A stretch of DNA of 64,000 nucleotides from Arthrobacter bussei (GCF_009377195.2 NZ_VJXX01000004.1:236401-300400); one strand, 5' to 3'. Counted from the first letter of the stretch, positions 47,766 to 59,789 are shown. The notes: generated by a model not told the origin, from the letters alone. Numbers and translations: made by a program.

Positions 47766-48285
47766 GCACCTCCACCTTCCCCGCACCGGCATCGGCGTGG
47801 ATGTCCACGCATTCGCCCCCGAGGACTCGCCGGCGCCGCTGTGGGTCGCCGGCCTGCTCTGGGAGGGGGAGCGGGGGCTGAGCGGCCACTCCGACGGCGA
47901 CGTCGTGGCGCACGCGGCTGCCGACGCCCTGTTCTCGGCGGCGGGCGTCGGTGACCTCGGCAGCCACTTCGGCACGGACCGGCCCGAGTACGCCGGTGCC
48001 TCCGGTCATGCGCTGCTCTCCGAGGCCGCGCGGATCGTGCGGGCGGCGGGCTTCGACATCGGCAACATCGCCGTGCAGCTCGTCGGCAACCGGCCGAAGT
48101 TCGCGCCGCGCCGCGCCGAGGCGGAAGCGGCCATGTCCGACGCCGCGCAGGCGCCGGTCAGCATCTCGGCGACCACCACCGACGGGCTCGGCCTCACCGG
48201 ACGGGGCGAGGGGATCGCCGCGATCGCGACCGCCGTCGTCGTGCGGTCCGGTGGTAGGGCGTCCGGCGACACCGCGGGGGCCTGA
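47752..48285 (+). CDS. ispF: 2-C-methyl-D-erythritol 2,4-cyclodiphosphate synthase
   Basis: IspF cyclises CDP-methylerythritol 2-phosphate in the same pathway as IspD. The 177-residue protein has the metal-binding GIGVDVHAF (D17, H19), [19 protein letters not shown] with the conserved His, [10 protein letters not shown] and the CMP-binding [17 protein letters not shown]. The ATG has a GGGAGGAG ribosome binding site within the ispD 3' end and overlaps ispD by 14 bases. cysS follows after 25 bases but has its own start-proximal promoter. Confidence 0.95.
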   Translation: MYLSEHLHLPRTGIGVDVHAFAPEDSPAPLWVAGLLWEGERGLSGHSDGDVVAHAAADALFSAAGVGDLGSHFGTDRPEYAGASGHALLSEAARIVRAAGFDIGNIAVQLVGNRPKFAPRRAEAEAAMSDAAQAPVSISATTTDGLGLTGRGEGIAAIATAVVVRSGGRASGDTAGA

Positions 48286-48298
48286 GGGGTCCGGCGGG

Positions 48299-48304
48299 TA
48301 ATCT
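48299..48304 (+). promoter_or_regulatory. -10 element TAATCT, leaderless start of cysS
   Basis: TAATCT ends 6 bases before the GTG at 48311. It gives cysS independent expression from ispDF. Confidence 0.5.
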
Positions 48305-48310
48305 GGACCG

Positions 48311-49786
48311 GTGAGCCTGCGATTCCATGACACCGCCCGCGCCGAGGTGCGCCCCTTCGAACCCCTCGAACCGGGCAGGGCGAGCCTCTACTACTGCGGT
48401 GCCACCGTGCAGGGCATGCCGCACGTGGGGCACGTGCGGTCCGCGATTGCCTTCGACCAGCTCACCCGGTGGCTCGAGGCCCGCGGCCTGCGCGTCACCG
48501 TGGTCCGGAACGTGACGGACATCGACGACAAGATCCTCGCCAAGTCCCGGGATTCCTTCCGCGAGGGCGCTGCCGACGCCGATCCGGCCGTCGTCCAGGA
48601 CGAGCCGTGGTGGGCCCTGGCCTACCGCTTCGAGCAGGAGTTCCAGCGTTCCTACGCCGCACTCGGTGTCCGCCCGCCGACCTACGAGCCACGCGCCACG
48701 GGTCACATCCCCGAGATGCATGCGCTGATCCAGCTCCTGATCGACCGCGGCCATGCCTACCCGGCGCCGGACGGATCGGGGGACGTCTACTTCGACGTCC
48801 GCTCCTGGCCCGCCTACGGCAGCCTCACGCGCCAGGACATCGACGAGATGCAGGCCGCGCCCGACGCCGATCCGCGCGGCAAGCGGGATCCGCGTGACTT
48901 CGCGCTGTGGAAGGGCGCCAAGGAGTCGGATCCGGTGACGGCGTCCTGGGCCAGTCCGTGGGGGACGGGGCGGCCCGGCTGGCACCTCGAGTGCTCCAGC
49001 ATGGTCACGAAGTACCTCGGCACGGAATTCGACATCCACGGCGGCGGACTGGACCTCCGCTTCCCCCACCACGAGAACGAGATGGCCCAGTCGCAGGCCG
49101 CGGGGCACGCCTTCGCCCGGTTCTGGATGCACAACGGGATGGTCACCTTCGAGGGGGAGAAGATGTCCAAGTCCCTCGGCAACACCGTGAGCCCGCAGGA
49201 GATGATCGACGCAGCGGGCCCCCGGGTGGTGCGCTACTACCTCGGGCAGGCTCACTACCGCTCCGTCCTGGACTACCGCGAGACGTCGCTGCAGGAGGCT
49301 GCCGCGGCGGTCGCCAGGATCGACGGATTCATCGGCAAGGCCTCGGCCCGGGTCGGCGTGCCCGCCGTGCAGCAGGTCCGGGCGGCGGACCTGCCCGCGG
49401 CCTTCGCCGACGCCATGGATGACGACCTCAACGTGCCGCAGGCACTCGCGGTCCTCCACACGACCGTGCGCAGCGGCAACACCGCGCTGGCCTCGGGTGA
49501 TGACGCCGCGGTGGGAGCGGCCCTCTCCGCCGTCGTCGCCATGACCGGGGTGCTCGGGCTCGACGACGCCGGGGACGTCCGCGCGGGCGGGGCGGACGCC
49601 GCGCTCGCGAAAGCCCTCGACGCGCTCGTCGGGGACCGCATCGCGGAACGCGTGGATGCCCGGTCGGCGCGGGACTGGGCGCGAGCGGACGCCGTCCGCG
49701 AGGCGCTCTCGAGCGCCGGGATCGTCCTGGAGGACACCGCGGACGGGGCGCGCTGGTCCCTGGCGGAGGACCGACCGGAGGCTTGA
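48311..49786 (+). CDS. cysS: Cysteinyl-tRNA synthetase
   Basis: CysS charges tRNA-Cys. The 491-residue class I synthetase has the zinc cysteine C29 in [10 protein letters not shown], the HIGH-like [12 protein letters not shown] just after, a second zinc cluster in WHLECSSM and [15 protein letters not shown], and KMSKSLGN for ATP binding. The C-terminal anticodon-binding region is complete. Its length and position after ispF favour CysS over the shorter mycothiol ligase MshC, which shares these motifs. The GTG has TAATCT 6 bases upstream. Confidence 0.95.
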   Translation: MSLRFHDTARAEVRPFEPLEPGRASLYYCGATVQGMPHVGHVRSAIAFDQLTRWLEARGLRVTVVRNVTDIDDKILAKSRDSFREGAADADPAVVQDEPWWALAYRFEQEFQRSYAALGVRPPTYEPRATGHIPEMHALIQLLIDRGHAYPAPDGSGDVYFDVRSWPAYGSLTRQDIDEMQAAPDADPRGKRDPRDFALWKGAKESDPVTASWASPWGTGRPGWHLECSSMVTKYLGTEFDIHGGGLDLRFPHHENEMAQSQAAGHAFARFWMHNGMVTFEGEKMSKSLGNTVSPQEMIDAAGPRVVRYYLGQAHYRSVLDYRETSLQEAAAAVARIDGFIGKASARVGVPAVQQVRAADLPAAFADAMDDDLNVPQALAVLHTTVRSGNTALASGDDAAVGAALSAVVAMTGVLGLDDAGDVRAGGADAALAKALDALVGDRIAERVDARSARDWARADAVREALSSAGIVLEDTADGARWSLAEDRPEA

Positions 49787-49889
49787 CCGGAGGATTGCCG
49801 GCGGAGCCGGGGCCGCCGTCCCGGGGCCCCTCGCGCCGGAGCCGCGACCACCGCCCGGCCGCGTGCAGAGGGATGGCGCCGCCGCCCCG

Positions 49890-49895
49890 TAAACT
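49890..49895 (+). promoter_or_regulatory. -10 element of rlmB
   Basis: TAAACT (49890-49895) lies 36 bases before the ATG. The leader then contains an A/T-rich CTATATAAAGG stretch. This gene therefore has a conventional leader, unlike its neighbours. Confidence 0.45.
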
Positions 49896-49931
49896 GGAGG
49901 CGATTCTTCCTCTATATAAAGGTGTTGTTCC

Positions 49932-50915
49932 ATGGTCAGTCACGGACGTCCAGGCGCGGTGCGCAAGTCGAAAAAGGGCCCTTCCGTCGGCACCGGCGGA
50001 CACGGACGCAAGTCGCTCGAGGGCAAGGGCCCCACGCCGAAGGCGGAGGACCGCCCGTACCACAAGGCGTACAAGAGCAAGGAGCTCGCCGAGCGGTCCG
50101 CTGCCAAGCGCGCGGGCGGCAAGGGCGCCGGGACCGGTCGGACCAAGGGCAAGGCGGCCGAAGAGGCCGTCACCGGTCGCAACTCGGTGGTCGAGGCGCT
50201 GCGTGCCGGCATCCCCGCGAAGGCTCTCCACGTCGCCATCCGGATCGAGATGGACGACCGCGTCCGGGACTCGCTGAAGATGGCCGCCGAGCGGGGGATC
50301 CCGGTGATGGAGACCGGCAAGCCGGAGCTCGACCGCATGACCGACGGCGCTGTGCACCAGGGCCTCATGCTGCAGATCCCGCCCTACGAGTACGCCGACG
50401 CCCTCGACCTGGTGGACGAGACCATCGAGAAGTACCGCCGCGGACACATCGGGAACGCGCCGCTGTTCGTGGCCCTCGACGGCATCACCGATCCCCGGAA
50501 CCTCGGCGCGATCATCCGTTCCGCCTCCGCCTTCAGCAGCCACGGGGTCATCGTCCCCGAACGCCGCTCGGTCGGTGTGACCGCATCGGCGTGGAAGACG
50601 AGCGCGGGGGCCGCGGTGCGCGTGCCGGTCGCGCGCGTCGGCAACCTGAACTCCGCCCTGAAGAGCATGAAGGGCAAGGGCATCTTCGTCCTGGGCCTCG
50701 ACGGCGACGGCGACGTGTCCCTGCCCCAGCTGTCCCTCGGCCGCGACCCGATCTGCATCGTCGTCGGGTCAGAGGGAAAGGGCCTCTCGCGCCTCGTGCG
50801 CGAGAACTGCGACCAGATCGTCTCCATCCCCATCGATTCCGCCATGGAGTCGCTCAACGCGTCGATGGCGGTGGGCATCACGCTGTACGAGGTGTCACGC
50901 CAGCGTTCGTCCTGA
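49932..50915 (+). CDS. rlmB: 23S rRNA (guanosine-2'-O-)-methyltransferase RlmB, SpoU/TrmH family
   Basis: RlmB methylates the ribose of a conserved guanosine in 23S rRNA. The 327-residue protein has a long basic Lys/Gly-rich N-terminal extension (about 1-78), the substrate-binding domain (VTGRNSVVEALRAG onward) and a SpoU knot with DGITDPRNLGAIIRSA (motif 1), IVVGSEGKGLSRL (motif 2) and IPIDSAMESLNASMAVGI (motif 3), the last two forming the SAM trefoil knot. The basic extension is common in actinobacterial members. AAAGGTG is a plausible ribosome binding site. Confidence 0.93.
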   Translation: MVSHGRPGAVRKSKKGPSVGTGGHGRKSLEGKGPTPKAEDRPYHKAYKSKELAERSAAKRAGGKGAGTGRTKGKAAEEAVTGRNSVVEALRAGIPAKALHVAIRIEMDDRVRDSLKMAAERGIPVMETGKPELDRMTDGAVHQGLMLQIPPYEYADALDLVDETIEKYRRGHIGNAPLFVALDGITDPRNLGAIIRSASAFSSHGVIVPERRSVGVTASAWKTSAGAAVRVPVARVGNLNSALKSMKGKGIFVLGLDGDGDVSLPQLSLGRDPICIVVGSEGKGLSRLVRENCDQIVSIPIDSAMESLNASMAVGITLYEVSRQRSS

Positions 50916-50925
50916 TCGCACGACG

Positions 50926-53121
50926 ATGACCCAGCTGGCACAGCAGCTTCCGCGCGCCTCCCGCGAGTTCCCCCTCGGGCTCCACGCGATCAGGCGGGGG
51001 GAGCAGCGTGACGCCCACGCCAACGCGGCCGTCTGGGCCCCCGGCATCCCGTCCATGGACGTGCACTGGCGCCGTGGCGACGGTTCGTGGACGTCCGAGA
51101 CCCTGGTGGGGCTCGACGGCGGCGTGCACCACGGTGTGGTGGGGCCCGTGGACCCGGGTGCCCTGTACGCGTTCTGGCCCACGGGCGAGGACCTGCCCGG
51201 CGCCATCGGCGAGGCCCAGCTGCTCCTCGATCCCTACGGGCGGGCCATCGAGACGATCGACACCGTCGCGGCGCCCGACACCGTCGCGGCGCCCGGCACC
51301 GACACGGCCGGGGAAGCCGGCTCGCGAGCCTACTACTCGGTGTTCCTCGAGCACGAGTTCGACTGGGGTGCGAGTGAGCGCCCGGGCACGGCCTGGCGGG
51401 ACACCGTCGTCTACGAGGCGCACGTCAAGGGCCTCACGAAGCTGCATCCCGACGTCCCCGAGGAACTCCGCGGCACCTACGCCGGGCTCGCCCATCCGGC
51501 GATGGTCACCTATCTGCGCGAGCTCGGGGTCACCGCCGTCGAACTCCTGCCGGTGCACTTCCACATCGACGAGCCGCACCTCGAGCCGCTCGGGCTCAGC
51601 AACTACTGGGGCTACAACACCCTGGGCTTCTTCGCCGCGCACACCGACTACGCGACGGAAGCGGCCCGGGCCGCCGGACCCGCAGCCGTGCTCGACGAGT
51701 TCAAGGGCATGGTGAAGGCGCTCCACGAGGGCGGCCTCGAGGTCATCCTCGACGTCGTCTACAACCACACCGCGGAGGGCGAGCAGCACCGGCCCGCCCT
51801 GTGCTGGCGCGGTCTCGGGGACCGCGACTACTACCGGCACGACGACGCCGGACGCTACCTGGACACCACCGGCTGCGGGAACACCCTCGACTTCTCCCAA
51901 CCGCGCGTCGTCGAGTTCGCCCTCGACTCGCTGCGGTACTGGGCGGAAGAGTGCCGTATCGACGGCTTCCGGTTCGACCTCGCGGTCACCCTCGCCCGGG
52001 ACGAGCGCAACGCCTTCACCCCTCGCCATCCCTTCCTCGTCGCCGCGGGGGCGTCGAAGGTGCTGCGCGGGACGAAACTGATCACCGAGCCCTGGGACAT
52101 CGGGCCCGACGGCTGGCAGACCGGGCGCTTCCCGGTCGGCTGGGCGGACTGGAACGACGGCTTCCGGGACACGGTCCGCGACTTCTGGCTGCGGGACATC
52201 GCGTCCCTGACGGGCGGCGGAGCGGCCTCCTCACCCGGACGGCTCGCAGGGTGCCTCGCCGGATCGGCCGACACCTTCGGTGCGTCCGGCCGGAGTCCCC
52301 TCGCGTCCGTGAACTTCGTGACCGCGCACGACGGCTTCACGCTCGCCGACCTGACGGCCTACGAGCGCAAGCACAACGAAGCCAACGGCGAGGGCAATCG
52401 GGACGGCCACAACGACAACCGCAGCTACAACCACGGTGCGGAGGGACGCACGGAGGACGAGGGCATCCTCGCAGCCCGTGAGCGCAGCGCCCGCAACATC
52501 ATGGCGTCGCTGCTCATCTCCCTCGGGGTGCCGATGCTCACCGCCGGCGACGAGTTCGGACGGACACAGGGCGGCAACAACAACGCGTACTGCCAGGACA
52601 CGGAGCTCGCGTGGGTGCACTGGCCCGACGACGCCGCCTCCCGCCGCATGCTGGACGCCACCCGGACCCTGCTCGCCATCCGGCGGGACTTCCTGGCCTG
52701 CCAGCCCCCGACGTTCCCGTCGCGGGGCGACCAGTCGACACTGCTGTGGTTCAACGCCGCCGGACTGACGATGACGCCGCACGAGTGGAACGACCCCTCC
52801 ACCCGGACCGTGCAGCTCCTCCTCGGATCGGCGGGCGGCACGATCAACGGCCTGGTGGTCATCAACGGGTCGCTCGAGCCGGCGCGCATCCACCTGCCGT
52901 CGGCCTGGATCCTGCAGGGCCAGGGCGTGGAGGGGGAGCAGCCGCGCTGGTTCAGCCGTACCTTCGACTCCGCCGGTGGCGGTGACCCCCGGGCGCACGG
53001 CGACGGGGCCGATGGTGGTTCCGGTCCCGGTCCCGGTTTCGGTGGCGGTGTCGACGGCCGGCTGCGCTCGGGCGAGGCCGATGTCGTCGCCGCCGATTCG
53101 GTCCGCATCTACCGCTGCTGA
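50926..53121 (+). CDS. glgX: Glycogen debranching enzyme GlgX
   Basis: GlgX hydrolyses alpha-1,6 branches of glycogen left by phosphorylase. The 731-residue GH13 protein has an N-terminal CBM48-like domain, VVYEAHVKGLTKLHPDVP, ILDVVYNHTAEG, the catalytic nucleophile in IDGFRFDLAVTL, the acid/base glutamate in ITEPWDIG and FVTAHDGFTLADL. It starts 10 bases after rlmB, with no clear Shine-Dalgarno. The N-domain contains an 18-base tandem duplication encoding Asp-Thr-Val-Ala-Ala-Pro twice (51259-51294), and the C-terminus carries a Gly/Pro-rich insert. A bidirectional terminator separates it from the convergent glgP. Confidence 0.93.
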   Translation: MTQLAQQLPRASREFPLGLHAIRRGEQRDAHANAAVWAPGIPSMDVHWRRGDGSWTSETLVGLDGGVHHGVVGPVDPGALYAFWPTGEDLPGAIGEAQLLLDPYGRAIETIDTVAAPDTVAAPGTDTAGEAGSRAYYSVFLEHEFDWGASERPGTAWRDTVVYEAHVKGLTKLHPDVPEELRGTYAGLAHPAMVTYLRELGVTAVELLPVHFHIDEPHLEPLGLSNYWGYNTLGFFAAHTDYATEAARAAGPAAVLDEFKGMVKALHEGGLEVILDVVYNHTAEGEQHRPALCWRGLGDRDYYRHDDAGRYLDTTGCGNTLDFSQPRVVEFALDSLRYWAEECRIDGFRFDLAVTLARDERNAFTPRHPFLVAAGASKVLRGTKLITEPWDIGPDGWQTGRFPVGWADWNDGFRDTVRDFWLRDIASLTGGGAASSPGRLAGCLAGSADTFGASGRSPLASVNFVTAHDGFTLADLTAYERKHNEANGEGNRDGHNDNRSYNHGAEGRTEDEGILAARERSARNIMASLLISLGVPMLTAGDEFGRTQGGNNNAYCQDTELAWVHWPDDAASRRMLDATRTLLAIRRDFLACQPPTFPSRGDQSTLLWFNAAGLTMTPHEWNDPSTRTVQLLLGSAGGTINGLVVINGSLEPARIHLPSAWILQGQGVEGEQPRWFSRTFDSAGGGDPRAHGDGADGGSGPGPGFGGGVDGRLRSGEADVVAADSVRIYRC
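51259..51294 (+). repeat. Perfect 18-base tandem duplication inside glgX
   Basis: GACACCGTCGCGGCGCCC occurs twice in a row, in frame, adding one Asp-Thr-Val-Ala-Ala-Pro unit to a surface loop of the CBM48-like domain. It looks like a recent slippage event. Confidence 0.9.
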
Positions 53122-53178
53122 TCACCGGCGGACACCCGTCGGGACCCGACGGAACACCTGACGACGCTCGTGAGAATG

Positions 53179-53211
53179 ATGAAGCCCGGGACCAGAGGTC
53201 CCGGGCTTCAT
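53179..53211. terminator. Bidirectional terminator between glgX and glgP
   Basis: A perfect 15-bp stem (53179-53193 with 53197-53211) with loop AGA lies 57 bases after glgX and 25 bases before the glgP stop. A/T-rich ends flank it on both sides. Confidence 0.85.
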
Positions 53212-53236
53212 TATTCCTGCCGGTCGGCCGGACGGG

Positions 53237-55849
53237 TCAGGCGTTGACGACGAGCCCCAGCTCCGCCTTCGTGGCCAGGGTCGCGTGCTTGGGCAGCACC
53301 CGCACGGTGTAGCCGAAGGACCCGGAGTGGTCGATCCGGATCCCACCCGTGAACAGGTAGCGTCCGCTGCCGAGGTTCTCGGCGACGTCGAGGTCCTCGA
53401 CCGTCACCTCGCTCAGCTCGTCGCTGTCCAGTGCACGGCCGTAGGCCACCTCGACCGCAACGTCGTCGGGGTCGAGCCCACCGAGCGAGACGTACGCGTT
53501 GACGGTGAGGGAATCACCGATCTGCGGGTCCTCGGACACGCCCGTCGAATCGACGTGCTCCACCTGCACCGCGGGCCAGCTGCCCTGGATGCGCGAGCGC
53601 CAGGCAGCGGTCCGCTTCGCGAGCGAGAACTGGTCGGCGGAGGCTTCCTGCCCCGCCCGCCAGGCCGGCCGGTACAGCTTCTCCACGTAGTCCTGCAGCA
53701 TGCGTTCCGCGGACACGGCCGGCCCGAGGGTGGCCATGGTGTGCTTGATCATCGCGATCCACGCATGCGGCACGCCGTCGCGGGAGGGCTCGGACGGCCC
53801 CGCCGCTCCCGCTCCCTCGGCGGGGACGAGCGAGTAGAAGCGCGGTCCCACCTGGGTCTCGAGGAGGTCGTACAGGGCGGCGGCCTCGATGTCGTCGCGC
53901 TCGTCGGCGGAGGCGCCGTTGTTGGCGGTCGGGATGGCCCAGCCGTTGTCGCCGTCGTACATCTCGTCCCACCAGCCGTCGAGGACGGAAAGGTTCAGCC
54001 CGCCGTTGATGGCGGCCTTCATGCCCGACGTGCCGCATGCCTCGAGCGGACGCAGCGGGTTGTTCAGCCAGACGTCGCAGCCGGGGAAGAGGGTCCGGGC
54101 CATCGCGATGTCGTAGTTCGGCAGGAAGACGATGCGGTGGCGCACCTCGGGATCGTCGGTGAACCGGACGAGGTCCTGGATCATGCGCTTGCCCTGCTCG
54201 TCGGCGGGGTGCGACTTGCCGGCGATGACCAGCTGGATGGGGTGGTCGGGGTGCAGGAGCAGGGCCTTCAGCCGGGCAGGGTTCCGCAGCATGAGGGTGA
54301 GGCGCTTGTAGGTCGGCACGCGCCGGGCGAAACCGATGGTCAGCACGTCGGGATCCAGCACGGAGTCGGTCCAGGTGAGCTCCGCATCCGCCGCGCCGCG
54401 CTTCTTCCAGGAGGACCGGAGGCGCTGGCGGACGTCGTCCACCAGGTTGGAGCGCAGGCTGCGGCGCAGCGCCCAGATGTCGGTGTCCGGGACGTCGTAC
54501 ACCTTGTTCCACTGGGGATCGAGGATCGACTCGGCACCGAAGTTGGCGCGGGCGAAGTCGGCGATCTCGGGGTCCACCCAGCTCGGCACGTGCACGCCGT
54601 TGGTGACGGAGGTGATGGGCACCTCGCGGGTGTCGAAGCCCGGCCACAGGCCCGAGAACATGCCGCGCGAGACCTCGCCGTGCAGCTTCGCCACACCGTT
54701 GGCGCGCTGGGCGAGGCGCAGCCCCATGACGGCCATGTTGAACTTCGCGGGATCGCCGTCGGCGTAGTTCTCGGCACCGAGCGCGAGCACGCGGTCCGTC
54801 GGGACGGCAGGAGCCAGGCCGGCGTGGAAGAAGTGCTCGATCTGCGAGCGGTCGAAGCGGTCGATCCCGGCGGGGACCGGGGTGTGCGTGGTGAAGACGG
54901 TCGAGGCACGGCCCGCGGTGAGGGCCTCCTCCCAGCTCATCGGGGACTCGTTGGACGGGTCCATGAGTTCACGGATGCGCTCGATGCCGAGGAAGCCGGC
55001 ATGGCCCTCGTTGGTGTGGAAGACCTCGGGAGCGGGCATGCCGGTCAGGCGCTGGAAGATGCGCAGGGCCTTCACCCCGCCCATGCCGAGCAGCAGCTCC
55101 TGCTGAAGGCGCTGGTCCCCGCCGCCGCCGTAGAGGCGGTCGGTGACGTTCCGGGCGGCCTCGTCGTTCCCGGCGACGTTCGAGTCGAGCAGGAGGAGGG
55201 GGACGCGGCCGACGTCGGCACGCCAGATGTGCGCGGAGAGCTGGCGTCCGTTGGGCAGGGGCAGGACGACGGTCGCCGCGGAACCGTCCTCCTCGCGGAG
55301 CAGGGTCAGCGGGAGCCCGTCCGGGTCGAGCACGGGGTAGGTCTCCTGCTGCCACGCGTCACGCGAGAGCGACTGCTTGAAGTAGCCGGCCTGGTAGAGC
55401 AGCCCCACCCCGACCAGGGGGACGCCGAGGTCCGACGCGGACTTCAGGTGGTCACCGGCGAGGATGCCGAGGCCGCCGGAGTACTGGGGGAGGACGGCGC
55501 TGATCCCGTACTCGGGGGAGAAATAGGCGATGCTGCGGGGTGCGTCGTCGCCGAGGGACTGGTACCACCGCGGCTCGGTCAGGTAGCTCTCGAGGTCGGC
55601 GCCGAGCTCCTGGATCCGCTGCACCAGAGCGTCGTCGCCCGCGAGCTGCTCGAGCTTCTCGCGGGTGACCGACCCGAGGAAGGAGACGGGATCGTGGCCG
55701 CTCTCCGCCCAGGCTGCGGGGTCGATCTCCTCGAAGAGCCGCGAGGTCGGCAGATGCCACGACCACCGCAGGTTTCCGGCGAGTTTGCCGAGCGGCGCGA
55801 TCTTCTCGGGGAGGACGGTACGGACGGTAAATCTGCGGATTGCCTTCAC
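53237..55849 (-). CDS. glgP: Alpha-glucan phosphorylase (GT35, actinobacterial type)
   Basis: The 870-residue enzyme releases glucose 1-phosphate from glycogen or maltodextrin. It has the DUF3417 N-terminal domain typical of the long actinobacterial form, YFSPEYGISAVLPQYSGGLGILAGDHLKSA-type sequence, HTNEGHAGF, the NYDIAMARTLFPG segment and the PLP-domain motif GTSGMKAAINGGLNLS. The GTG at 55849 has TAGCGT on the minus strand ending 7 bases upstream and fits the family start KAIRRFTV. It is divergent from glgE, so breakdown and synthesis genes face away from a shared regulatory region. Confidence 0.92.
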   Translation of the reverse strand: MKAIRRFTVRTVLPEKIAPLGKLAGNLRWSWHLPTSRLFEEIDPAAWAESGHDPVSFLGSVTREKLEQLAGDDALVQRIQELGADLESYLTEPRWYQSLGDDAPRSIAYFSPEYGISAVLPQYSGGLGILAGDHLKSASDLGVPLVGVGLLYQAGYFKQSLSRDAWQQETYPVLDPDGLPLTLLREEDGSAATVVLPLPNGRQLSAHIWRADVGRVPLLLLDSNVAGNDEAARNVTDRLYGGGGDQRLQQELLLGMGGVKALRIFQRLTGMPAPEVFHTNEGHAGFLGIERIRELMDPSNESPMSWEEALTAGRASTVFTTHTPVPAGIDRFDRSQIEHFFHAGLAPAVPTDRVLALGAENYADGDPAKFNMAVMGLRLAQRANGVAKLHGEVSRGMFSGLWPGFDTREVPITSVTNGVHVPSWVDPEIADFARANFGAESILDPQWNKVYDVPDTDIWALRRSLRSNLVDDVRQRLRSSWKKRGAADAELTWTDSVLDPDVLTIGFARRVPTYKRLTLMLRNPARLKALLLHPDHPIQLVIAGKSHPADEQGKRMIQDLVRFTDDPEVRHRIVFLPNYDIAMARTLFPGCDVWLNNPLRPLEACGTSGMKAAINGGLNLSVLDGWWDEMYDGDNGWAIPTANNGASADERDDIEAAALYDLLETQVGPRFYSLVPAEGAGAAGPSEPSRDGVPHAWIAMIKHTMATLGPAVSAERMLQDYVEKLYRPAWRAGQEASADQFSLAKRTAAWRSRIQGSWPAVQVEHVDSTGVSEDPQIGDSLTVNAYVSLGGLDPDDVAVEVAYGRALDSDELSEVTVEDLDVAENLGSGRYLFTGGIRIDHSGSFGYTVRVLPKHATLATKAELGLVVNA

Positions 55850-55856
55850 CCCGGTT

Positions 55857-55973
55857 ACGCTAGCGCACTTGCCAAGCGGTGGGGAGGGTTGACCGTAAAC
55901 GCTTGCGTCATACTCGATGGCGCTCGTGTTACGCCAAGCTCCCTTAGCAATTCGGCCCATTACTCGCTAACGT
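55857..55973. promoter_or_regulatory. glgP-glgE divergent control region with LacI-type operator candidate
   Basis: Minus-strand TAGCGT (55857-55862) sits 7 bases before the glgP GTG; plus-strand TAACGT (55968-55973) 7 bases before the glgE GTG. A second plus-strand promoter may be TTGACC (55889-55894) with TACTCG 16 bases on. Between them GTAAACGCTTGCG (55895-55907) resembles LacI-family/cre operators, and CTTGCCAAG (55868-55876) is a palindrome. Confidence 0.45.
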
Positions 55974-55980
55974 CGTACCC

Positions 55981-58019
55981 GTGACGACCACTAGCGAGCA
56001 GAACCGAAATGCCCAGTATCCGGAGGGACTGCGGTTTGGCCGCATCCCCATCACGGCGGTCAGTCCGGTCGTCGAGGACGGCCGCTTCCCGGCGAAGGCC
56101 ATCCCCGGGTCGGACGTCTCCGTGGGTGCCACCGTCTTCAGGGAGGGACACGACCAGCTGGGCGTGTCCGCAGTCCTTTACGACCCCCGCGGCAAGGAGG
56201 TGCAGCGCGTCCGCCTGACGCCCGTCGGGGCGGGGCTCGACCGCTGGGCCGGAACCCTGACCCCGCGCGCCAAGGGGCTGCACACCTTCACCATCGAGGG
56301 CTGGTCGGACCTCTTCGGCACCTGGGAGCACGACGCGACGATCAAGATCGCCGCCGGTGTCGACGTCGAACTCATGCTGGCGGAGGGTGCTGCCCTCTTC
56401 ACCCGCGCGGCGGCCGAGCGCTCGGCGAAGGATGCCGCCCTTTTCCGGCGGACCGCCGACGCGCTGTCCGACACCACGCAGGGAGTCGAGGCGCGCCTGG
56501 CCGCCGGACTCTCGCCGCAGATCCACGAGGCGATCGCCCGCCGGCCCATCCGCGACCTCGTGACCGCCTCCACCCCCTATCCCCTGCACGTGGAGCGGGA
56601 ACTCGCCGGCCGCGCCGCCTGGTACGAGTTCTTCCCCCGTTCGGAGGGTGCGACCTACGACCCCGAGACCGCCGAGTGGACATCCGGGACATTCCGCGAC
56701 GCGACCAGGCGCCTCGACGCCGTGGCCGCGATGAACTTCGACGTCGTCTACCTGCCCCCGATCCACCCGATCGGCCGTGCGCACCGCAAGGGGCCGAACA
56801 ACACCCTCACCGCGGGTCCCGCCGATCCCGGTTCACCCTGGGCCATCGGGTCCCCCGAGGGCGGCCACGACGCCATCCACCCGGATCTCGGCACCTTCGA
56901 GGACTTCGACGCCTTCGTGGCGCGCGCCAGGGAACTGGACCTCGAGATCGCCCTCGACCTGGCCCTGCAGGCCTCGCCCGACCACCCCTGGGTGCAGAGC
57001 CACCCCGAGTGGTTCACCACGCGGGTGGACGGATCCATCGCCTACGCCGAGAATCCCCCGAAGAAGTACCAGGACATCTATCCCATCAACTTCGACAACG
57101 ACCCGAAGGGCCTGTCGAAGGAGGTGCTGCGGATCGTGCTCATGTGGATCGAGCACGGCGTGAAGATCTTCCGGGTGGACAACCCCCACACCAAGCCGGT
57201 CCAGTTCTGGGAGTGGCTGATCGCGAAGGTGAACAGGAAGCACCCGGACGTCATCTTCCTCGCCGAGGCCTTCACACGCCCAGCGATGATGCATGCCCTG
57301 GGGCGGGCAGGCTTCCAGCAGTCCTACTCCTACTTCACCTGGCGCAACACCAAGGAGGAGCTCGAGGAGTACTTCACCGAGATCAGCCACGTCTCGCCCG
57401 CCTACTTCCGGCCCAACTTCTTCGTCAACACCCCGGACATCCTCACGGAGTACCTCCAGTACGGCGGGCCGGCCGGATTCAAGATCCGTGCAGTGCTCGC
57501 ATCGATGGCCAGCCCCCTCTGGGGGGTGTACTCGGGGTACGAGCTGTTCGAGCACGTGGCCCGCCCGGGCGCCGAGGAGTACATCGACAACGAGAAGTTC
57601 CAGTTCCGACCCCGTGACTACGCTGCCGCCGAGGCGGAGGGCCGATCGCTCGCACCGTTCATCACGCGCCTGAACGCCATCCGGCGCTCGCACCCCGCAC
57701 TCGGTGACCTCGAGAACCTCAGCATCCACCGCAGCACCGACCCGGCCACCCTCGTCTTCGTCAAGCACAAGCGCACGGCGGAGGGCAAGGACACGATCGT
57801 CGTCGTCGTGAACGTGGACCCCCACAGCACGCGGGAGAGTACCGTGTCGCTGGATCTCGCACAGCTCGAGCTCGACGCCGCGGACCTCGACGAGAACGGC
57901 ACGTTCCTGGTGGACGACCTCATCACGGGGCAGACCTTCGCCTGGGGCGAGCACAACTACGTCCGCCTCGATGCGCACGTGGAGCCCGCACACATTCTCT
58001 CGATCAGGAGGCAGCGCTA

Positions 58020-58020
<1 letters not shown>
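55981..58020 (+). CDS. glgE: Alpha-1,4-glucan:maltose-1-phosphate maltosyltransferase GlgE
   Basis: GlgE extends alpha-1,4-glucan using maltose 1-phosphate. The 679-residue GH13_3 enzyme has an N-terminal domain beginning GRIPITAVSPVVEDGRFPAK, a helical insert, FFPRSEGA, IHPIGRAHRKGPNN, the catalytic nucleophile in FRVDNPHTKPVQFWEW, the acid/base glutamate in FLAEAFTRPAMM and YSYFTWRNTKEEL. These are diagnostic of GlgE rather than other GH13 enzymes. The GTG has TAACGT 7 bases upstream. Its stop shares one base with the treS start, forming a tight glgE-treS-mak/glgB operon. Confidence 0.96.
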
Positions 58021-59785
<1,765 letters not shown>

Positions 59786-59789
<4 letters not shown>

